A stretch of DNA of 64,000 nucleotides from Microbacterium sp. Its GTDB lineage: Bacteria; Actinomycetota; Actinomycetes; Actinomycetales; Microbacteriaceae. Location: positions 310,001 through 374,000 of the forward strand of contig NZ_JAPSIY010000002.1 in assembly GCF_031178445.1 (NCBI RefSeq), read 5' to 3'. The notes below the pieces were generated by a model, which did no database searches, was not told where the DNA came from, and saw only the letters and a list, made by a program, of their open reading frames with translations. Of this stretch, positions 1 to 9,086 are shown piece after piece. The position numbers and the translations under genes are program-made. Each line of letters starts with the position of its first letter. Positions within the stretch are counted from its first letter, which is position 1.

Positions 1-822
1 CAGTTTTTGAACTCGCTAGTCGGTTTCATCGACGGCAACACCGCGACGATCCTCATCGGGCGCAGCCTCAGCCCAACGGCGTTGGGGGGTTACAACCTCG
101 CGTACAACACCTCGGTGAACGTTCCGGGGAAGATCAATCCAGTGATTACTCGGGTCATGTTTCCGGCGCTCTCGCGGCTCCAGGACGACACAGAGCGATT
201 CTCAGCGGCGGTCCTGAGACTAATTTCGATGACCGGGACGCTCAACGCCCCGCTGATGCTCGCGCTCGCGATCACTGCTCCGGTCTTCGTGCCGACCGTG
301 TTCGGCGCGAAGTGGGGGTGGGCCGTTTCGCTCGTGCAGATTCTCGCCCTCTCCGGCTTCCTGCGAGCGCTCGCGAACCCGATGGGCGTCGTCCTCATGG
401 CAAAGAATCGACAGCGTCTAGGACTCACGGTCAACGCAGCGAAGACCGTTGTCTCCATTGCGTTGATGTTGACAGGAATCCACTTTGGAGGTGTAACTGG
501 GGCGGCGGTTGCACTGGTCGCGTCCGGGATCATGACCTTGGCAGTGAATCAGGTGCTTCTCAGGCATCTATTGGGCGCCGGCTACCTCGCGATCGTGCGC
601 ACTCATTTGCTTCCGGCGCTCGCGGTAACGCCAGCGGCTGCCCTCGGCGCGATAATGATGTACCTGGTCGCGAACGTTTGGATGCCCATTTGGACTCTGC
701 TGGGTGTGGGCACACTGATCCTTCTCGTCACAGCCGTCACCGCATCCGCCCTGAAATTGCCCGCGGCCCGACAGATTGCGGAGCTCGTCAAGCGCGGAAG
801 GTGGACACGTGGGAGAGATTGA
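1..822 (+). CDS. Wzx-type polysaccharide flippase, C-terminal part (5' end outside window)
   Basis: The reading frame is open from base 1, so the listed TTG start at base 7 is only an artefact of the window edge. The 273 visible residues are hydrophobic and contain about six membrane segments. They include the 'ALSRLQDDTERF' type loop and repeated 12-segment exporter helices typical of the oligosaccharide flippase (MATE-like, WzxC) family. Such proteins move lipid-linked sugar repeat units across the plasma membrane. The following glycosyltransferase gene starts before this one ends, so the two are probably co-transcribed. The family call is firm; the substrate is unknown. Confidence 0.85.
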   Translation, partial: QFLNSLVGFIDGNTATILIGRSLSPTALGGYNLAYNTSVNVPGKINPVITRVMFPALSRLQDDTERFSAAVLRLISMTGTLNAPLMLALAITAPVFVPTVFGAKWGWAVSLVQILALSGFLRALANPMGVVLMAKNRQRLGLTVNAAKTVVSIALMLTGIHFGGVTGAAVALVASGIMTLAVNQVLLRHLLGAGYLAIVRTHLLPALAVTPAAALGAIMMYLVANVWMPIWTLLGVGTLILLVTAVTASALKLPAARQIAELVKRGRWTRGRD

Positions 823-1993
823 TCCGGCAGGAGTGCGGCGGTTGTCACCTCTCATCGTGCTCGTGGCTAGGGAAGAGCGCCTCGACGGCACGGGTGGTGC
901 AGTGGCGACTTGGGTACGCGAGGTGCAAGCTCACCACCCGGCAACAGCGAAGTTGCTTGCGCTCGTGAATGGCGAGGGCGCCGCATCGACGAAAGTGCTG
1001 CGAATTGTCAGCATTGCCATCTCCGCCATTGCCGAAGCGCTCTCTCGATTCACCTCCTGGCACAAAGGACGATGGGAACGTGCGCTCTGGCTACGCGGGT
1101 TCTGGTACGTGTTGCTTCTGATGCGTGAGATCCGCGGCGCGGAAGTTCTCTACATCCACAATCGCCCTCGCTACGCGGTGTTTGCGCGTCGACTCGGATA
1201 TCGAGGCCGAATCATCCTCCACATGCACAACGACCCCGTGAGCTATTTTTCGGGGCTGCGGATTCCGCCCGCCGCGGTTGCCGACCGATATGTGTTCTGC
1301 AGCGAGTATGCGCGGAACCGGGCCGTGCAGCAATGTGGGGTGCCAGAGTCGCGGACTTCGGTGATCCTCAATGGGGTAGAGGGGGAAGTCCCACAGGAGC
1401 TGTCCCAAATGGGCCCGAAGTTATTGTTCGTAGGGCGTCTACAGCCTCTCAAAGGACCCGATATTGCGATCGAGGTAGTGTCGCTGCTTCGCGAACGCGG
1501 CGTACCAGCGACTCTCACGGTCGTGGGGGGAACCGAGCCAGGCTTGAGGTCAGAACGCACCTCGTTCTACGAATGCCTCGAGGCTCGAGTGAGCGAACTC
1601 AATTCACGTCACGGCTCGGGGACCGTGAGCCTCGTCGGACCGCTGCCCCTGAGTAAGGTATTTGATGAGATGCGGCGGCACCCGATATTGATTGCTCCGA
1701 GCCGCGTCGAGGAAGCATTTGGGATGGTGCTGGCAGAGGCGATGAGTTGCGGATCTGTGCCGGTCGCGCCTTCCCGGGGCGGTATCCCCGAGGTGTTGGC
1801 AATCGCCGGATACACGGCCGCCAACAGCGAGGCGGACAGTGCGAACCTTGCCGATGCGGTACTCCGTGTGGCGGTTACGTCAGACGATAGACGTCGCGAG
1901 GCAGCGTCCCGCGTCATCAACCGCCTCAGTTGGAAGAGGATACGCGCTGAATATCGTGCATTACTGGAGAGTCTGGAGGGCAGGGGAGGGTGA
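809..1993 (+). CDS. Glycosyltransferase family 4 (GT4)
   Basis: This is a GT-B fold sugar transferase of about 394 residues. It has a Rossmann-like N-half, the hinge motif 'LLFVGRLQPLKGPDIAIE' and the donor-binding 'E-x7-E' region 'RVEEAFGMVLAEAMSCG' near residues 300-320. I chose GTG 809 over the longer ORF start at 776 because GGAAGG lies about 8 bases upstream and the product then begins near the usual family position. It overlaps the flippase by 14 bases and shares its stop with the next gene start (TGATG). The sugar donor cannot be told from sequence. Confidence 0.85.
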   Translation: MGEIDPAGVRRLSPLIVLVAREERLDGTGGAVATWVREVQAHHPATAKLLALVNGEGAASTKVLRIVSIAISAIAEALSRFTSWHKGRWERALWLRGFWYVLLLMREIRGAEVLYIHNRPRYAVFARRLGYRGRIILHMHNDPVSYFSGLRIPPAAVADRYVFCSEYARNRAVQQCGVPESRTSVILNGVEGEVPQELSQMGPKLLFVGRLQPLKGPDIAIEVVSLLRERGVPATLTVVGGTEPGLRSERTSFYECLEARVSELNSRHGSGTVSLVGPLPLSKVFDEMRRHPILIAPSRVEEAFGMVLAEAMSCGSVPVAPSRGGIPEVLAIAGYTAANSEADSANLADAVLRVAVTSDDRRREAASRVINRLSWKRIRAEYRALLESLEGRGG

Positions 1994-3006
1994 TGTCTGA
2001 GCCTGTTGATTTCGTGGTCACCTGGGTGAACGACCAGGATCCCGAGTGGCGGCGCCGGAAGGCGGCGGCGAGCGGAGCAGGCACGGGCGCGTCGAGCTCC
2101 GACGAGTCCGATGCGCGGTATCGGGACTGGGGACTACTGAAGTACTGGTTCCGTAGGGTGGAAGCGTACTGCCCCTGGGTCCGGCGCATACATTTCGTCA
2201 CTGACACGAGATTGCCGGACTGGTTGTCAACCGATCATCCGCGTCTGAACATCGTCGATGGCCGGGCGTTGAAGGGGCACGACGTCGACACTTACAGTTC
2301 ACGGTCGATTGAGTCGCAGCTTCACCGGATCGAAGGCCTGAGCGAGCGATATGTTTATTTCAACGATGACTTCTTCATCGGTCGGCCTCTCGAGCCAGAG
2401 TTCTTCTTCCGGCACGGCCTCCCCTATGGTGTGAATGCGCCGACGATTCTTGCGGACGGTGACTACCGCGCCCATGCCATGCTCCATGCATCCGGACTGA
2501 TCAACCGACAGTTCAGTCGCAAGGACTACCTGCGGACTGTGTTCCGTCGGTCGGTGCGTCTGTCGTCCGGCGCCATGCTCTTCAGGCTCCCGTTGTTTCT
2601 AGCTTGCGGAAACATCCCGCCAGTGACGGATACTCACGTCGGGATTCCGTTGATCAAGTCTGTCGTGGCCGAAGCGTACGCGGCTGAACCGACTGCGATC
2701 GAGCAGGCGCGGAGAGCAGTGTTCCGCTCGCGAAATGAGACGGCGCCGATTTACTACGCCACGATGTGGCATCTTGCGACAGGCAACTACTTCGCGCGAT
2801 CTAAGAAGGCGGTCGGTCGGTACTATTCGCTGGCCACATCGTCGCTCGATGACGTCATCCACGCGATCGAATCAGAGCGGATCGCTCAATTCTGTCTCAA
2901 CGATGGGGCGGTACGTGACCCTGAGGCGATCCAGACCGAGGTCGTGGCGGCGTTCCAGCGTCGGCACCCGAATCCGTCCTCGTTTGAGCGGGCGACCCCT
3001 CGATGA
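1993..3006 (+). CDS. Stealth family sugar-phosphate transferase
   Basis: The protein has 337 residues and shows the conserved regions of Stealth proteins in order: CR1 'PVDFVVTWVNDQDPEW' at the very N-terminus, CR2 'IHFVTDTRLPDWL' near residue 60, then 'RYVYFNDDFFIGRPL' and a histidine-rich end region. Stealth proteins are known as hexose-1-phosphoryl or sugar-phosphate transferases that make phosphodiester-linked capsular polymers, and they use acidic residues in the D-D motif. The ATG at 1993 follows GGGAGGG and overlaps the preceding stop. Its presence implies phosphodiester linkages in the polymer, which is inference. Confidence 0.88.
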   Translation: MSEPVDFVVTWVNDQDPEWRRRKAAASGAGTGASSSDESDARYRDWGLLKYWFRRVEAYCPWVRRIHFVTDTRLPDWLSTDHPRLNIVDGRALKGHDVDTYSSRSIESQLHRIEGLSERYVYFNDDFFIGRPLEPEFFFRHGLPYGVNAPTILADGDYRAHAMLHASGLINRQFSRKDYLRTVFRRSVRLSSGAMLFRLPLFLACGNIPPVTDTHVGIPLIKSVVAEAYAAEPTAIEQARRAVFRSRNETAPIYYATMWHLATGNYFARSKKAVGRYYSLATSSLDDVIHAIESERIAQFCLNDGAVRDPEAIQTEVVAAFQRRHPNPSSFERATPR

Positions 3007-4166
3007 CGAGAACCGGAGATGGCGTTGTTGGGCGGGTACTCGTCTGGCGCTGGGGCTGGCTGGCGCCATCGGAGACGTTCATCAGAAACCAGTTCGATTC
3101 GTACCGCCTCTGGGAAGGGGTTGCAGTCGGCGCGGAGCGAGTCGAATCAGTGAACTCCCGCCCCGAAGATCGGGTCTTATTCGGAGACGCTCTGGCTGAT
3201 TCTGCCCGCCGCGAGCTACTCAAGATCTTCGACTGGAGCCCTCGCTTGGCGAAGCTGGTGCACACCGTAGATCCAGATGTGATGCATGCTCATTTCGGGG
3301 GGGATGCATCGCGTGTCCGCCGCGTTGCCAAAAGACTTGGAGTTCCGCTCGTCGTCACCGTCCACGGCGCGGACGTGACCGCTCAGCCTCGCCGCTCGGG
3401 ACTCCGCGGGGTGCGTAATCGTCGGCGCCTACGCAAGGTATTCCGTGACGCTGCGCTGGTCATTGCGGTCTCTGGCTTCATACGTGAACAAGCGATCCTC
3501 TGGGGCGCTGATCCGGAACGGACTATCGTCCATCACATCGGAGTTCCAGTTGAAACGCTGACTGCGGTGGAGCAGAAGGTATGGGATGTCGTCTTCGTGG
3601 GCAGGTTGGTCGCGAAGAAGGGCGTCATGGATCTTCTAGCGGCGGTCGACACCTCGGCTGATGCGCTCGGACGAGAAGTGCGCGTGGCAATCGTCGGTGA
3701 TGGTCCGTTGCGTGAGGAGCTAGAGGTGCGGTCACGATCGAATCGTGCGTCGATCGAGTTTTTGGGGCGGCGTAGCCCCGCGGACATCCGAGACATCCTG
3801 AGCCGCTCCCGAGTATTCATGGGCCCCTCCCGCCAAGCGGCCAACGGCGACTCAGAAGGATTCGGTATGGTCTTCCTCGAAGCAGCCGCGGCGGGTCTGC
3901 CCGTGATCGCTTACCGCCATGGCGGAGTTGCAGAAGCGGTCGAGGATGGCGTCACGGGCCTGCTGGCTGACGAGGGGCACATCGATGAGCTGACCCACCA
4001 CCTCGTGACCGTATTGCAAGACCGATCCCTAGGAGAGAGGCTGGGTGCTGCCGGGCGTGCTCGCGTTGAGGCTCAGTTCGACGTGCGCGAGCAGACTAGA
4101 GTGCTTGAGTCGATTTACGCGCAGGTCCACTCAGGCCTCCGTGCGGCTCGGAAAGGCAGGGACTGA
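3003..4166 (+). CDS. Glycosyltransferase family 4
   Basis: This is a 387-residue GT-B enzyme. The visible marks are 'HAHFGGDASRVRRVAKRLG', 'VVTVHGADVT' (typical of EpsD/AmsK-like colanic acid or succinoglycan glycosyltransferases), 'VVFVGRLVAKKGVMDLL' and 'EGFGMVFLEAAAAGLPVIAY'. It overlaps the Stealth gene by ATGA and is the last gene of the first forward block. It runs into a convergent operon only 28 bases away. Sugar specificity is unknown. Confidence 0.87.
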   Translation: MTRTGDGVVGRVLVWRWGWLAPSETFIRNQFDSYRLWEGVAVGAERVESVNSRPEDRVLFGDALADSARRELLKIFDWSPRLAKLVHTVDPDVMHAHFGGDASRVRRVAKRLGVPLVVTVHGADVTAQPRRSGLRGVRNRRRLRKVFRDAALVIAVSGFIREQAILWGADPERTIVHHIGVPVETLTAVEQKVWDVVFVGRLVAKKGVMDLLAAVDTSADALGREVRVAIVGDGPLREELEVRSRSNRASIEFLGRRSPADIRDILSRSRVFMGPSRQAANGDSEGFGMVFLEAAAAGLPVIAYRHGGVAEAVEDGVTGLLADEGHIDELTHHLVTVLQDRSLGERLGAAGRARVEAQFDVREQTRVLESIYAQVHSGLRAARKGRD

Positions 4167-4194
4167 ACTGTCACGCAAGTCGACGCCAATCCCG

Positions 4195-5370
4195 TCAGCA
4201 TTGCCCTAAAGCCGTCGAACCGTCCCCTAACCGGTAGACAGCTCGTATCCCCTCGACATACGTGTCGAAACGAAACGCTCCCGGGTCGCGAAGTCGGTTG
4301 GGAACGGCAGTCGCGAGCGCGTCGCGCACAGCACGAGCAGCAGATGCCGGAACCGCCGGGTCATAGAAGTGGTGCTGCTCGGCGAGCTCAGCCATCTCCC
4401 TCGCTCCGCCCTGATGCGGCACAACCAGCGACAGACCTAAAGCGGCGGCTTCTACGACAGCGAGGGGAGCGTTCTCGATCCACGTCGATGGGTAGACAAG
4501 CGCGGTGTGGCGGCCCAGGACATCGGCAATGCCGTCATGCCGCACATGCCCGTGCAGGGCAAGATCCACATAGCTGCTCCGGCCTGCAAAATCAACTAGC
4601 TCGTTCCGCTGAGGACCGTCGCCGTACACATCGATACGGCAGCTGACACCTTCCCGTTCGAGCATCTCCGCAAATGTCAGCAGACCCTTTGCCGGCGTGA
4701 GACGACCAAGAAACGCGAGACCGCTCCGTGGACCTGTGGCCTTGTCCGGGCCCACCGAGATGGGGTTGCGGAGTACATGAACGGGAATGGTGACACCGGC
4801 ATTGCGCAAGGCCGAGGCGATCAGTTCGCTCGGCGAGATGATGGCGTCGATCACGCGTTCCAGGTGGCGTACTCGGTATGCGTACACATGTTGTGCGAGC
4901 TTCAGCGTAGAGTGCGCCCACGATCGCCGATCGAACTTGTGAAACCAGCGGAATCTCGGCCTGCTCACGTCGTAGGAGACGGGGCGAGAGTGCACGAAAT
5001 GCTGAAACCCGCTGTTGGGACAGATCAAATGGAAGTCGTGCGCTGTGAACACGACCCGTGTTGAGGGATGAGCTCGCTTGTACTCGCGAATCGCGGCGAG
5101 GACACTAGGCGAGAGGAAATGGTAGTAGTTCTGCAGATGGACGAGATCGGGTCTGCTTCGCTCGAGTATGGCGAGCACGCTGCGATAGTGCCGGCGGGAG
5201 TACACGTACGACAGCGGCGTTCGGATCGGATCGGCGGTCATCACGGTGACATCGTGACCCAAGTCCCGGGCAGCGCGCACAGTGGCGTCGAAGATGATCT
5301 CGGCACCGCCGCCGTTCAGAGACGAACCGTCGGTGTCGGCTAGATGCAGGCTCCGAAACTGGCGAGTCAT
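4195..5370 (-). CDS. Glycosyltransferase family 4
   Basis: This 391-residue GT-B protein is the last gene of a reverse operon led by the UDP-glucose dehydrogenase. Its N-half holds 'VVFTAHDFHLICPNSG', a pattern seen in many GT4 enzymes of polysaccharide loci. The C-half holds 'LAFLGRLTPAKGLLTFAEML' and 'IENAPLAVVEAAALGLSLV', the donor-binding region. It overlaps the upstream gene by 4 bases (ATGA), so translation is probably coupled. It probably acts at the cytoplasmic membrane face on a lipid-linked acceptor. Confidence 0.87.
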   Translation of the reverse strand: MTRQFRSLHLADTDGSSLNGGGAEIIFDATVRAARDLGHDVTVMTADPIRTPLSYVYSRRHYRSVLAILERSRPDLVHLQNYYHFLSPSVLAAIREYKRAHPSTRVVFTAHDFHLICPNSGFQHFVHSRPVSYDVSRPRFRWFHKFDRRSWAHSTLKLAQHVYAYRVRHLERVIDAIISPSELIASALRNAGVTIPVHVLRNPISVGPDKATGPRSGLAFLGRLTPAKGLLTFAEMLEREGVSCRIDVYGDGPQRNELVDFAGRSSYVDLALHGHVRHDGIADVLGRHTALVYPSTWIENAPLAVVEAAALGLSLVVPHQGGAREMAELAEQHHFYDPAVPASAARAVRDALATAVPNRLRDPGAFRFDTYVEGIRAVYRLGDGSTALGQC

Positions 5371-6416
5371 GCCGCGACGACTGCCGCTCTGCGTTCAAGC
5401 AGCATGCGCACGACGTCGGCGTACCAGCGCCCCGCTCGGTGTTCGATCAGTCGAACACCCTCAAGGCATTCGAGTGAGAATCGATCTGCATCCATCTCCA
5501 GCGCTTCCCGGGCCGCCCGAACTGCACCTGCGGTGTCCTCACACGGAAATGTGCGCATTCCGAGATTGTCTGGCGTGAGGTAGGGCATCAGGCCGACGCG
5601 GCTCGCCACACCGAATGCGCCACGCGATAGCACCTCCTGTGCCAGGAGGCAGGCAGCCTCGCTCCTGGACGGAACAATGAAGATATCGCCCGGTTCGATC
5701 CAGGATGAGTCGCGACGACCATCGACGAGCCACGGTGCGAGATCCCGTCGCAGGCGTCTCGCGTATCGGTCGTCTTCACTGAACCCACTCCCGAGCGCGA
5801 CCCGGCATTCATACCCGAGCTGCTCCAACGGCCCGAAGATCGCGGGGAGCAGATCGAGCCCCTTCTCGTGATCCGGACGCCCATAAGATTTCACTTTCCC
5901 AGTACGCGTGATCCCGCCGGCAGGATAGTCAGCGGCGCGCGTGAGCGGTTCCTCGAGGCTCAACCAGCTGGGAGTTCGAGCATCAGCGCGCAAGGAGGTT
6001 AGTCCAGGCTCCACGACTACGGCCTCATCGAACTCACCTAACAGTCGCTTCGTGGCGAACGCTCGAAGAGGGTCTGACGGATAGTTGTGCACTATCGCGA
6101 TCGTGTGAACGCGCGCGCCGCGTGACCGCAGCCGGCGCGCAGCTCGCAACACTGCGGGCATTCCCGAGTTTGCGTTAGAGACCATGACGACGGCGTTACC
6201 CGGCGACAGCGCGTGGCTGAACGCGTCAAGGTCGGTATGGCGGGTCACGCCGTCGGGAATGCTGATCTTTCCCTGCCCGGTTGCTGGCATCACTAGGTGA
6301 ACGGCGGGCTGCGTCTCAAGATGACGGAGAAGGTGTTCCAACACGACCTGGCCGCCGCCGCGCTCGAGCTTCGGGTCGAAGATCATAAGCACTGCGGCGG
6401 CGTCCGATCGGCTCAT
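5367..6416 (-). CDS. Glycosyltransferase (GT-B fold, GT4-like)
   Basis: This is a shorter, more divergent GT-B protein of 349 residues. The N-terminus 'LERGGGQVVLEHLLRHL' is the acceptor-side glycine loop, 'KSYGRPDHEKGLDLLP' is the interdomain segment, and 'IVPSRSEAACLLAQEVLSRG' stands where the E-x7-E donor motif lies. It overlaps both operon neighbours by 4 bases. The divergence makes the assignment to GT4 proper less certain than the general glycosyltransferase call. Confidence 0.78.
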   Translation of the reverse strand: MSRSDAAAVLMIFDPKLERGGGQVVLEHLLRHLETQPAVHLVMPATGQGKISIPDGVTRHTDLDAFSHALSPGNAVVMVSNANSGMPAVLRAARRLRSRGARVHTIAIVHNYPSDPLRAFATKRLLGEFDEAVVVEPGLTSLRADARTPSWLSLEEPLTRAADYPAGGITRTGKVKSYGRPDHEKGLDLLPAIFGPLEQLGYECRVALGSGFSEDDRYARRLRRDLAPWLVDGRRDSSWIEPGDIFIVPSRSEAACLLAQEVLSRGAFGVASRVGLMPYLTPDNLGMRTFPCEDTAGAVRAAREALEMDADRFSLECLEGVRLIEHRAGRWYADVVRMLLERRAAVVAA

Positions 6417-7531
6417 CGCTGCTCCTTGGGTGAGGCGAACATGAAGTCGCGCAATCGTCGTGCGAACTGCTCCTCGCTGAACCGTCGAGCGCTGGATCGG
6501 TCCGGAGCCGGAAGAGAGGCTGCGCGTTCGATGGCTCGAGCCAGATCGACGTCAGCCGTCGAGTCTGCGATGACTCCGCTGATACCGTTCTCGAACGTCT
6601 CTAGCTGACCGCCGATCGGCCCAGTGACCACGGGTGTTCCAGCGGCCTGAGCCTCGACGGGCGCGATTCCGAAATCCTCGACGGCGGGGAACACGAACAC
6701 CGTCGCTTGCTGCATCAGGGCGTAGAGCAGCTGGTCGGACGGCGACAGCAGGATCGTCACCGGCACGCCGGCGTCGGCCGCGATCGCACGCAGGCGCTGT
6801 TCCTCCGGCCCCCGCCCGGCCAGCACCACAGGCAGTCCGACCCGCTCGCCCGCGGCGATGACGAGGTCGAGGCGCTTGTACGGGATGAACCGCGAGGCTC
6901 CGAGGATGAATTTCAACGGCAGCTCTTCGAGCAGCCGGCGCTCCGACTCCTCCTGCACCTCGGCTCGCCAGTCATCGTGCGAGAGGATCCGTTCCACGGC
7001 GACAGGCGGGTGGATGACGGTCGCCTCGCGCTCCCAGGCTTGCGCGATTCGGTCCCGCACGAAGGCGCTGTTCGCTGCGACCGCGGTTGCCTCTTGCGCG
7101 CGCTTTCGATCAATGCGACGGAACAACGGTGACACTGCCCGAACAGCGGCGCTGTTGCCGCGCTCATCGAGTTCAGGATTCCAGATGTATCGGGCTGGTG
7201 TGTGGGCGTACACGTACTTCGGAATATCTCGACCCGCGAGCGTTGCGTGATGAGCGAAGAGGTGCGAACTGACCAGCATCCAGTCGTAGTCCCGCGGTGA
7301 AGGAAGCTGTCGCCAAGCGCTGACCGTGAAAGGGAGCGCGAGCGCCTTGTGCCTGCGTAGCGGTGTGCGAGCAAGCCAGGTCTCGCGTACCGAACGGTCG
7401 GCGAAGCGGTCGGGAGCATCATCCCACAAGCACTGGATGTCGGCATCCGGGAACGTTCGCGCCATTGCTTCGAGGACGTTCTCGGCACCGCCTGACGACT
7501 CGATCCATTCGTGGACGAGCAGGCCGGGCAT
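6413..7531 (-). CDS. Glycosyltransferase family 4 (WbaZ-like)
   Basis: The true protein starts at 'MPGLLVHEW' (ATG 7531), which overlaps the ugd stop by ATGA. The longer ORF start at 7675 only reads ugd out of frame. The 372 residues resemble WbaZ-type mannosyl/rhamnosyl transferases: 'VHEWIESSGGAENVLEAM' at the start, then 'YVYAHTPARYIWNPELDERG', 'IHPPV', 'FILGASRFIPYKRLDLVI' and 'EDFGIAPVEAQAAGTPVV'. It follows UDP-glucose dehydrogenase in one operon. Donor specificity is inferred from resemblance only. Confidence 0.87.
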   Translation of the reverse strand: MPGLLVHEWIESSGGAENVLEAMARTFPDADIQCLWDDAPDRFADRSVRETWLARTPLRRHKALALPFTVSAWRQLPSPRDYDWMLVSSHLFAHHATLAGRDIPKYVYAHTPARYIWNPELDERGNSAAVRAVSPLFRRIDRKRAQEATAVAANSAFVRDRIAQAWEREATVIHPPVAVERILSHDDWRAEVQEESERRLLEELPLKFILGASRFIPYKRLDLVIAAGERVGLPVVLAGRGPEEQRLRAIAADAGVPVTILLSPSDQLLYALMQQATVFVFPAVEDFGIAPVEAQAAGTPVVTGPIGGQLETFENGISGVIADSTADVDLARAIERAASLPAPDRSSARRFSEEQFARRLRDFMFASPKEQR

Positions 7532-8841
7532 CAGGGGCGCCCCATCCCGTAGTACTGCCAACCAGCTGCACGCCACGCGGACGCCTCCAACCCGTTCCGA
7601 CCGTCGACGACAACGCGGCCGTCGGTGAGCGTCGACGCGTGGTCGGGGGTGAGCTCGCGGCGGTACTCGTCCCACTCGGTGACGAGCACGACAGCATCGG
7701 CGTCGCGGATGGTCTCGTCGCGGTCCGCTTCGTAGGTCAGCTGCGGATGGAGGCGTCGCGCGTTTTCGATTGCTTGCGGGTCTGTGACGACCACGTTCGC
7801 GCCCAAGCCGTTGAGTCGCACGGCGACGTCAAGCGCGGGGGAGTCGCGAACGTCGTCGCTGTGCGGCTTGAAGGCGGCACCGAGCACCGCGACCTTCTTG
7901 CCGTAGACACTGCCGCCAAGGCCCTCGACCACCAGTTCGACAGCCCGGTCGCGACGTCGCAGGTTGATCGCATCGACTTCGCGGAGGAAGTTCACCGATT
8001 CACCACGGCCCAGCTCTTCGGCACGTGCAGCGAAAGCGCGGATGTCTTTGGGCAGGCAACCGCCGCCGAAACCGATGCCGGCGCCCAGGAAGCGCCGGCC
8101 GATCCGGACGTCGTGCCCGATCGCGTCGGCGAGCTGAGTGACATCCGCACCTGTGACCTCGGCGATCTCGGCCATCGCATTGATGAACGAGATCTTGGTG
8201 GCGAGGAAAGCATTCGCGGCAACCTTCACCAACTCGGCGGTGGCATAGTCCGTGACGATGAACGGCGTACCTTTGTCGACCGCGGGGCGGTACACGTCCT
8301 TCAGCAGCTCGGCGGCGCGCTCGCCGTCTCGGCCGGAGGGCACACCCGCGACGAGACGATCGGGATCGATCGTGTCCTGCACCGCCCAGCCCTCACGGAG
8401 GAACTCCGGGTTCCAGACGAGAGTGGCACCGGCCGCGGAGACGCGTGGCGCGAGTTCAGCAGCTGTACCAACAGGAACGGTGGACTTGCCCGCCACCACG
8501 TCGCCTTCCGACAGATGAGGAAGGAGCGAGTCGACCGCGGCGTTCACAAACGTCAGATCGGCTGCGTCGCCGCCTGGCTGCTGCGGAGTGCCAACGCCGA
8601 TGAAATGGACGGCGGCGCCAGCGGCATTAGCGACGTCCGTGCTGAACCTCAGCCGGCCGTACTGGAGCCCCTCGGTGAGCAGGTCTTGTAAGCCCGGTTC
8701 GAAGAAGGGAGCCTCACCCCGTGTGAGTGACTCGATTCTGCGTGGGTCGACATCGATGCCGATGACGTCGTGACCGATCGACGCCATGGCTGCGGCGTGC
8801 ACAGCACCCAAATAGCCGCAGCCGATGACTGACAGACGCAT
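7531..8841 (-). CDS. ugd: UDP-glucose 6-dehydrogenase
   Basis: This enzyme oxidises UDP-glucose to UDP-glucuronate with two NAD+, supplying an acidic sugar to the polysaccharide. The 436 residues have the NAD-binding 'VIGCGYLGAVHAAAMA' at the start, the middle dimer domain with 'VAANAFLATKISFINAMAEI' and the catalytic cysteine in 'GGGCLPKD' near residue 260, and the C-terminal UDP-binding domain with 'VLGAAFKPHSDDVRDSPA'. Length is normal for the family. It leads a four-gene reverse operon. The leader contains TTCGGGGAGGGGAAGCG just before ATG. Confidence 0.95.
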   Translation of the reverse strand: MRLSVIGCGYLGAVHAAAMASIGHDVIGIDVDPRRIESLTRGEAPFFEPGLQDLLTEGLQYGRLRFSTDVANAAGAAVHFIGVGTPQQPGGDAADLTFVNAAVDSLLPHLSEGDVVAGKSTVPVGTAAELAPRVSAAGATLVWNPEFLREGWAVQDTIDPDRLVAGVPSGRDGERAAELLKDVYRPAVDKGTPFIVTDYATAELVKVAANAFLATKISFINAMAEIAEVTGADVTQLADAIGHDVRIGRRFLGAGIGFGGGCLPKDIRAFAARAEELGRGESVNFLREVDAINLRRRDRAVELVVEGLGGSVYGKKVAVLGAAFKPHSDDVRDSPALDVAVRLNGLGANVVVTDPQAIENARRLHPQLTYEADRDETIRDADAVVLVTEWDEYRRELTPDHASTLTDGRVVVDGRNGLEASAWRAAGWQYYGMGRP

Positions 8842-9039
8842 CGCTTCCCCTCCCCGAACGGCACTGCCTCTATCATTCCCTATGCAATCGGCATCGCGTC
8901 GTGCCGTTGCTCAAGTAGGCGCTCCCAAGCCATGCGCTCAGCCAGGTGAACGAGATGTGGATCCTCGTGAATAGGCAGCGGCGTACGGCATGGATGGCCC
9001 GATCGCCCGCTCGATTGCGCGCAAGTTCCAACTCGCAAA

Positions 9040-9073
9040 AAGGGCGCGCCCCCAAGAATGGAGACGCGCCCTT
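9040..9073 (-). terminator. Rho-independent terminator of the Tat-protein gene
   Basis: The arms AAGGGCGCG and CGCGCCCTT are separated by 16 bases. Read on the reverse strand they are followed by a T run (CCCTTTTTGCG). It lies just 3' of the reverse gene ending at 9087. The rest of the 245-base gap (8842-9086) shows no gene; its left side is the ugd promoter region. Confidence 0.8.
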
Positions 9074-9086
9074 GCTGTATTGCGGA

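Noticed and set aside
7363-8691. A 442-residue forward ORF
   Set aside because: It is the antisense shadow of the UDP-glucose dehydrogenase gene, whose motifs are unmistakable on the reverse strand.
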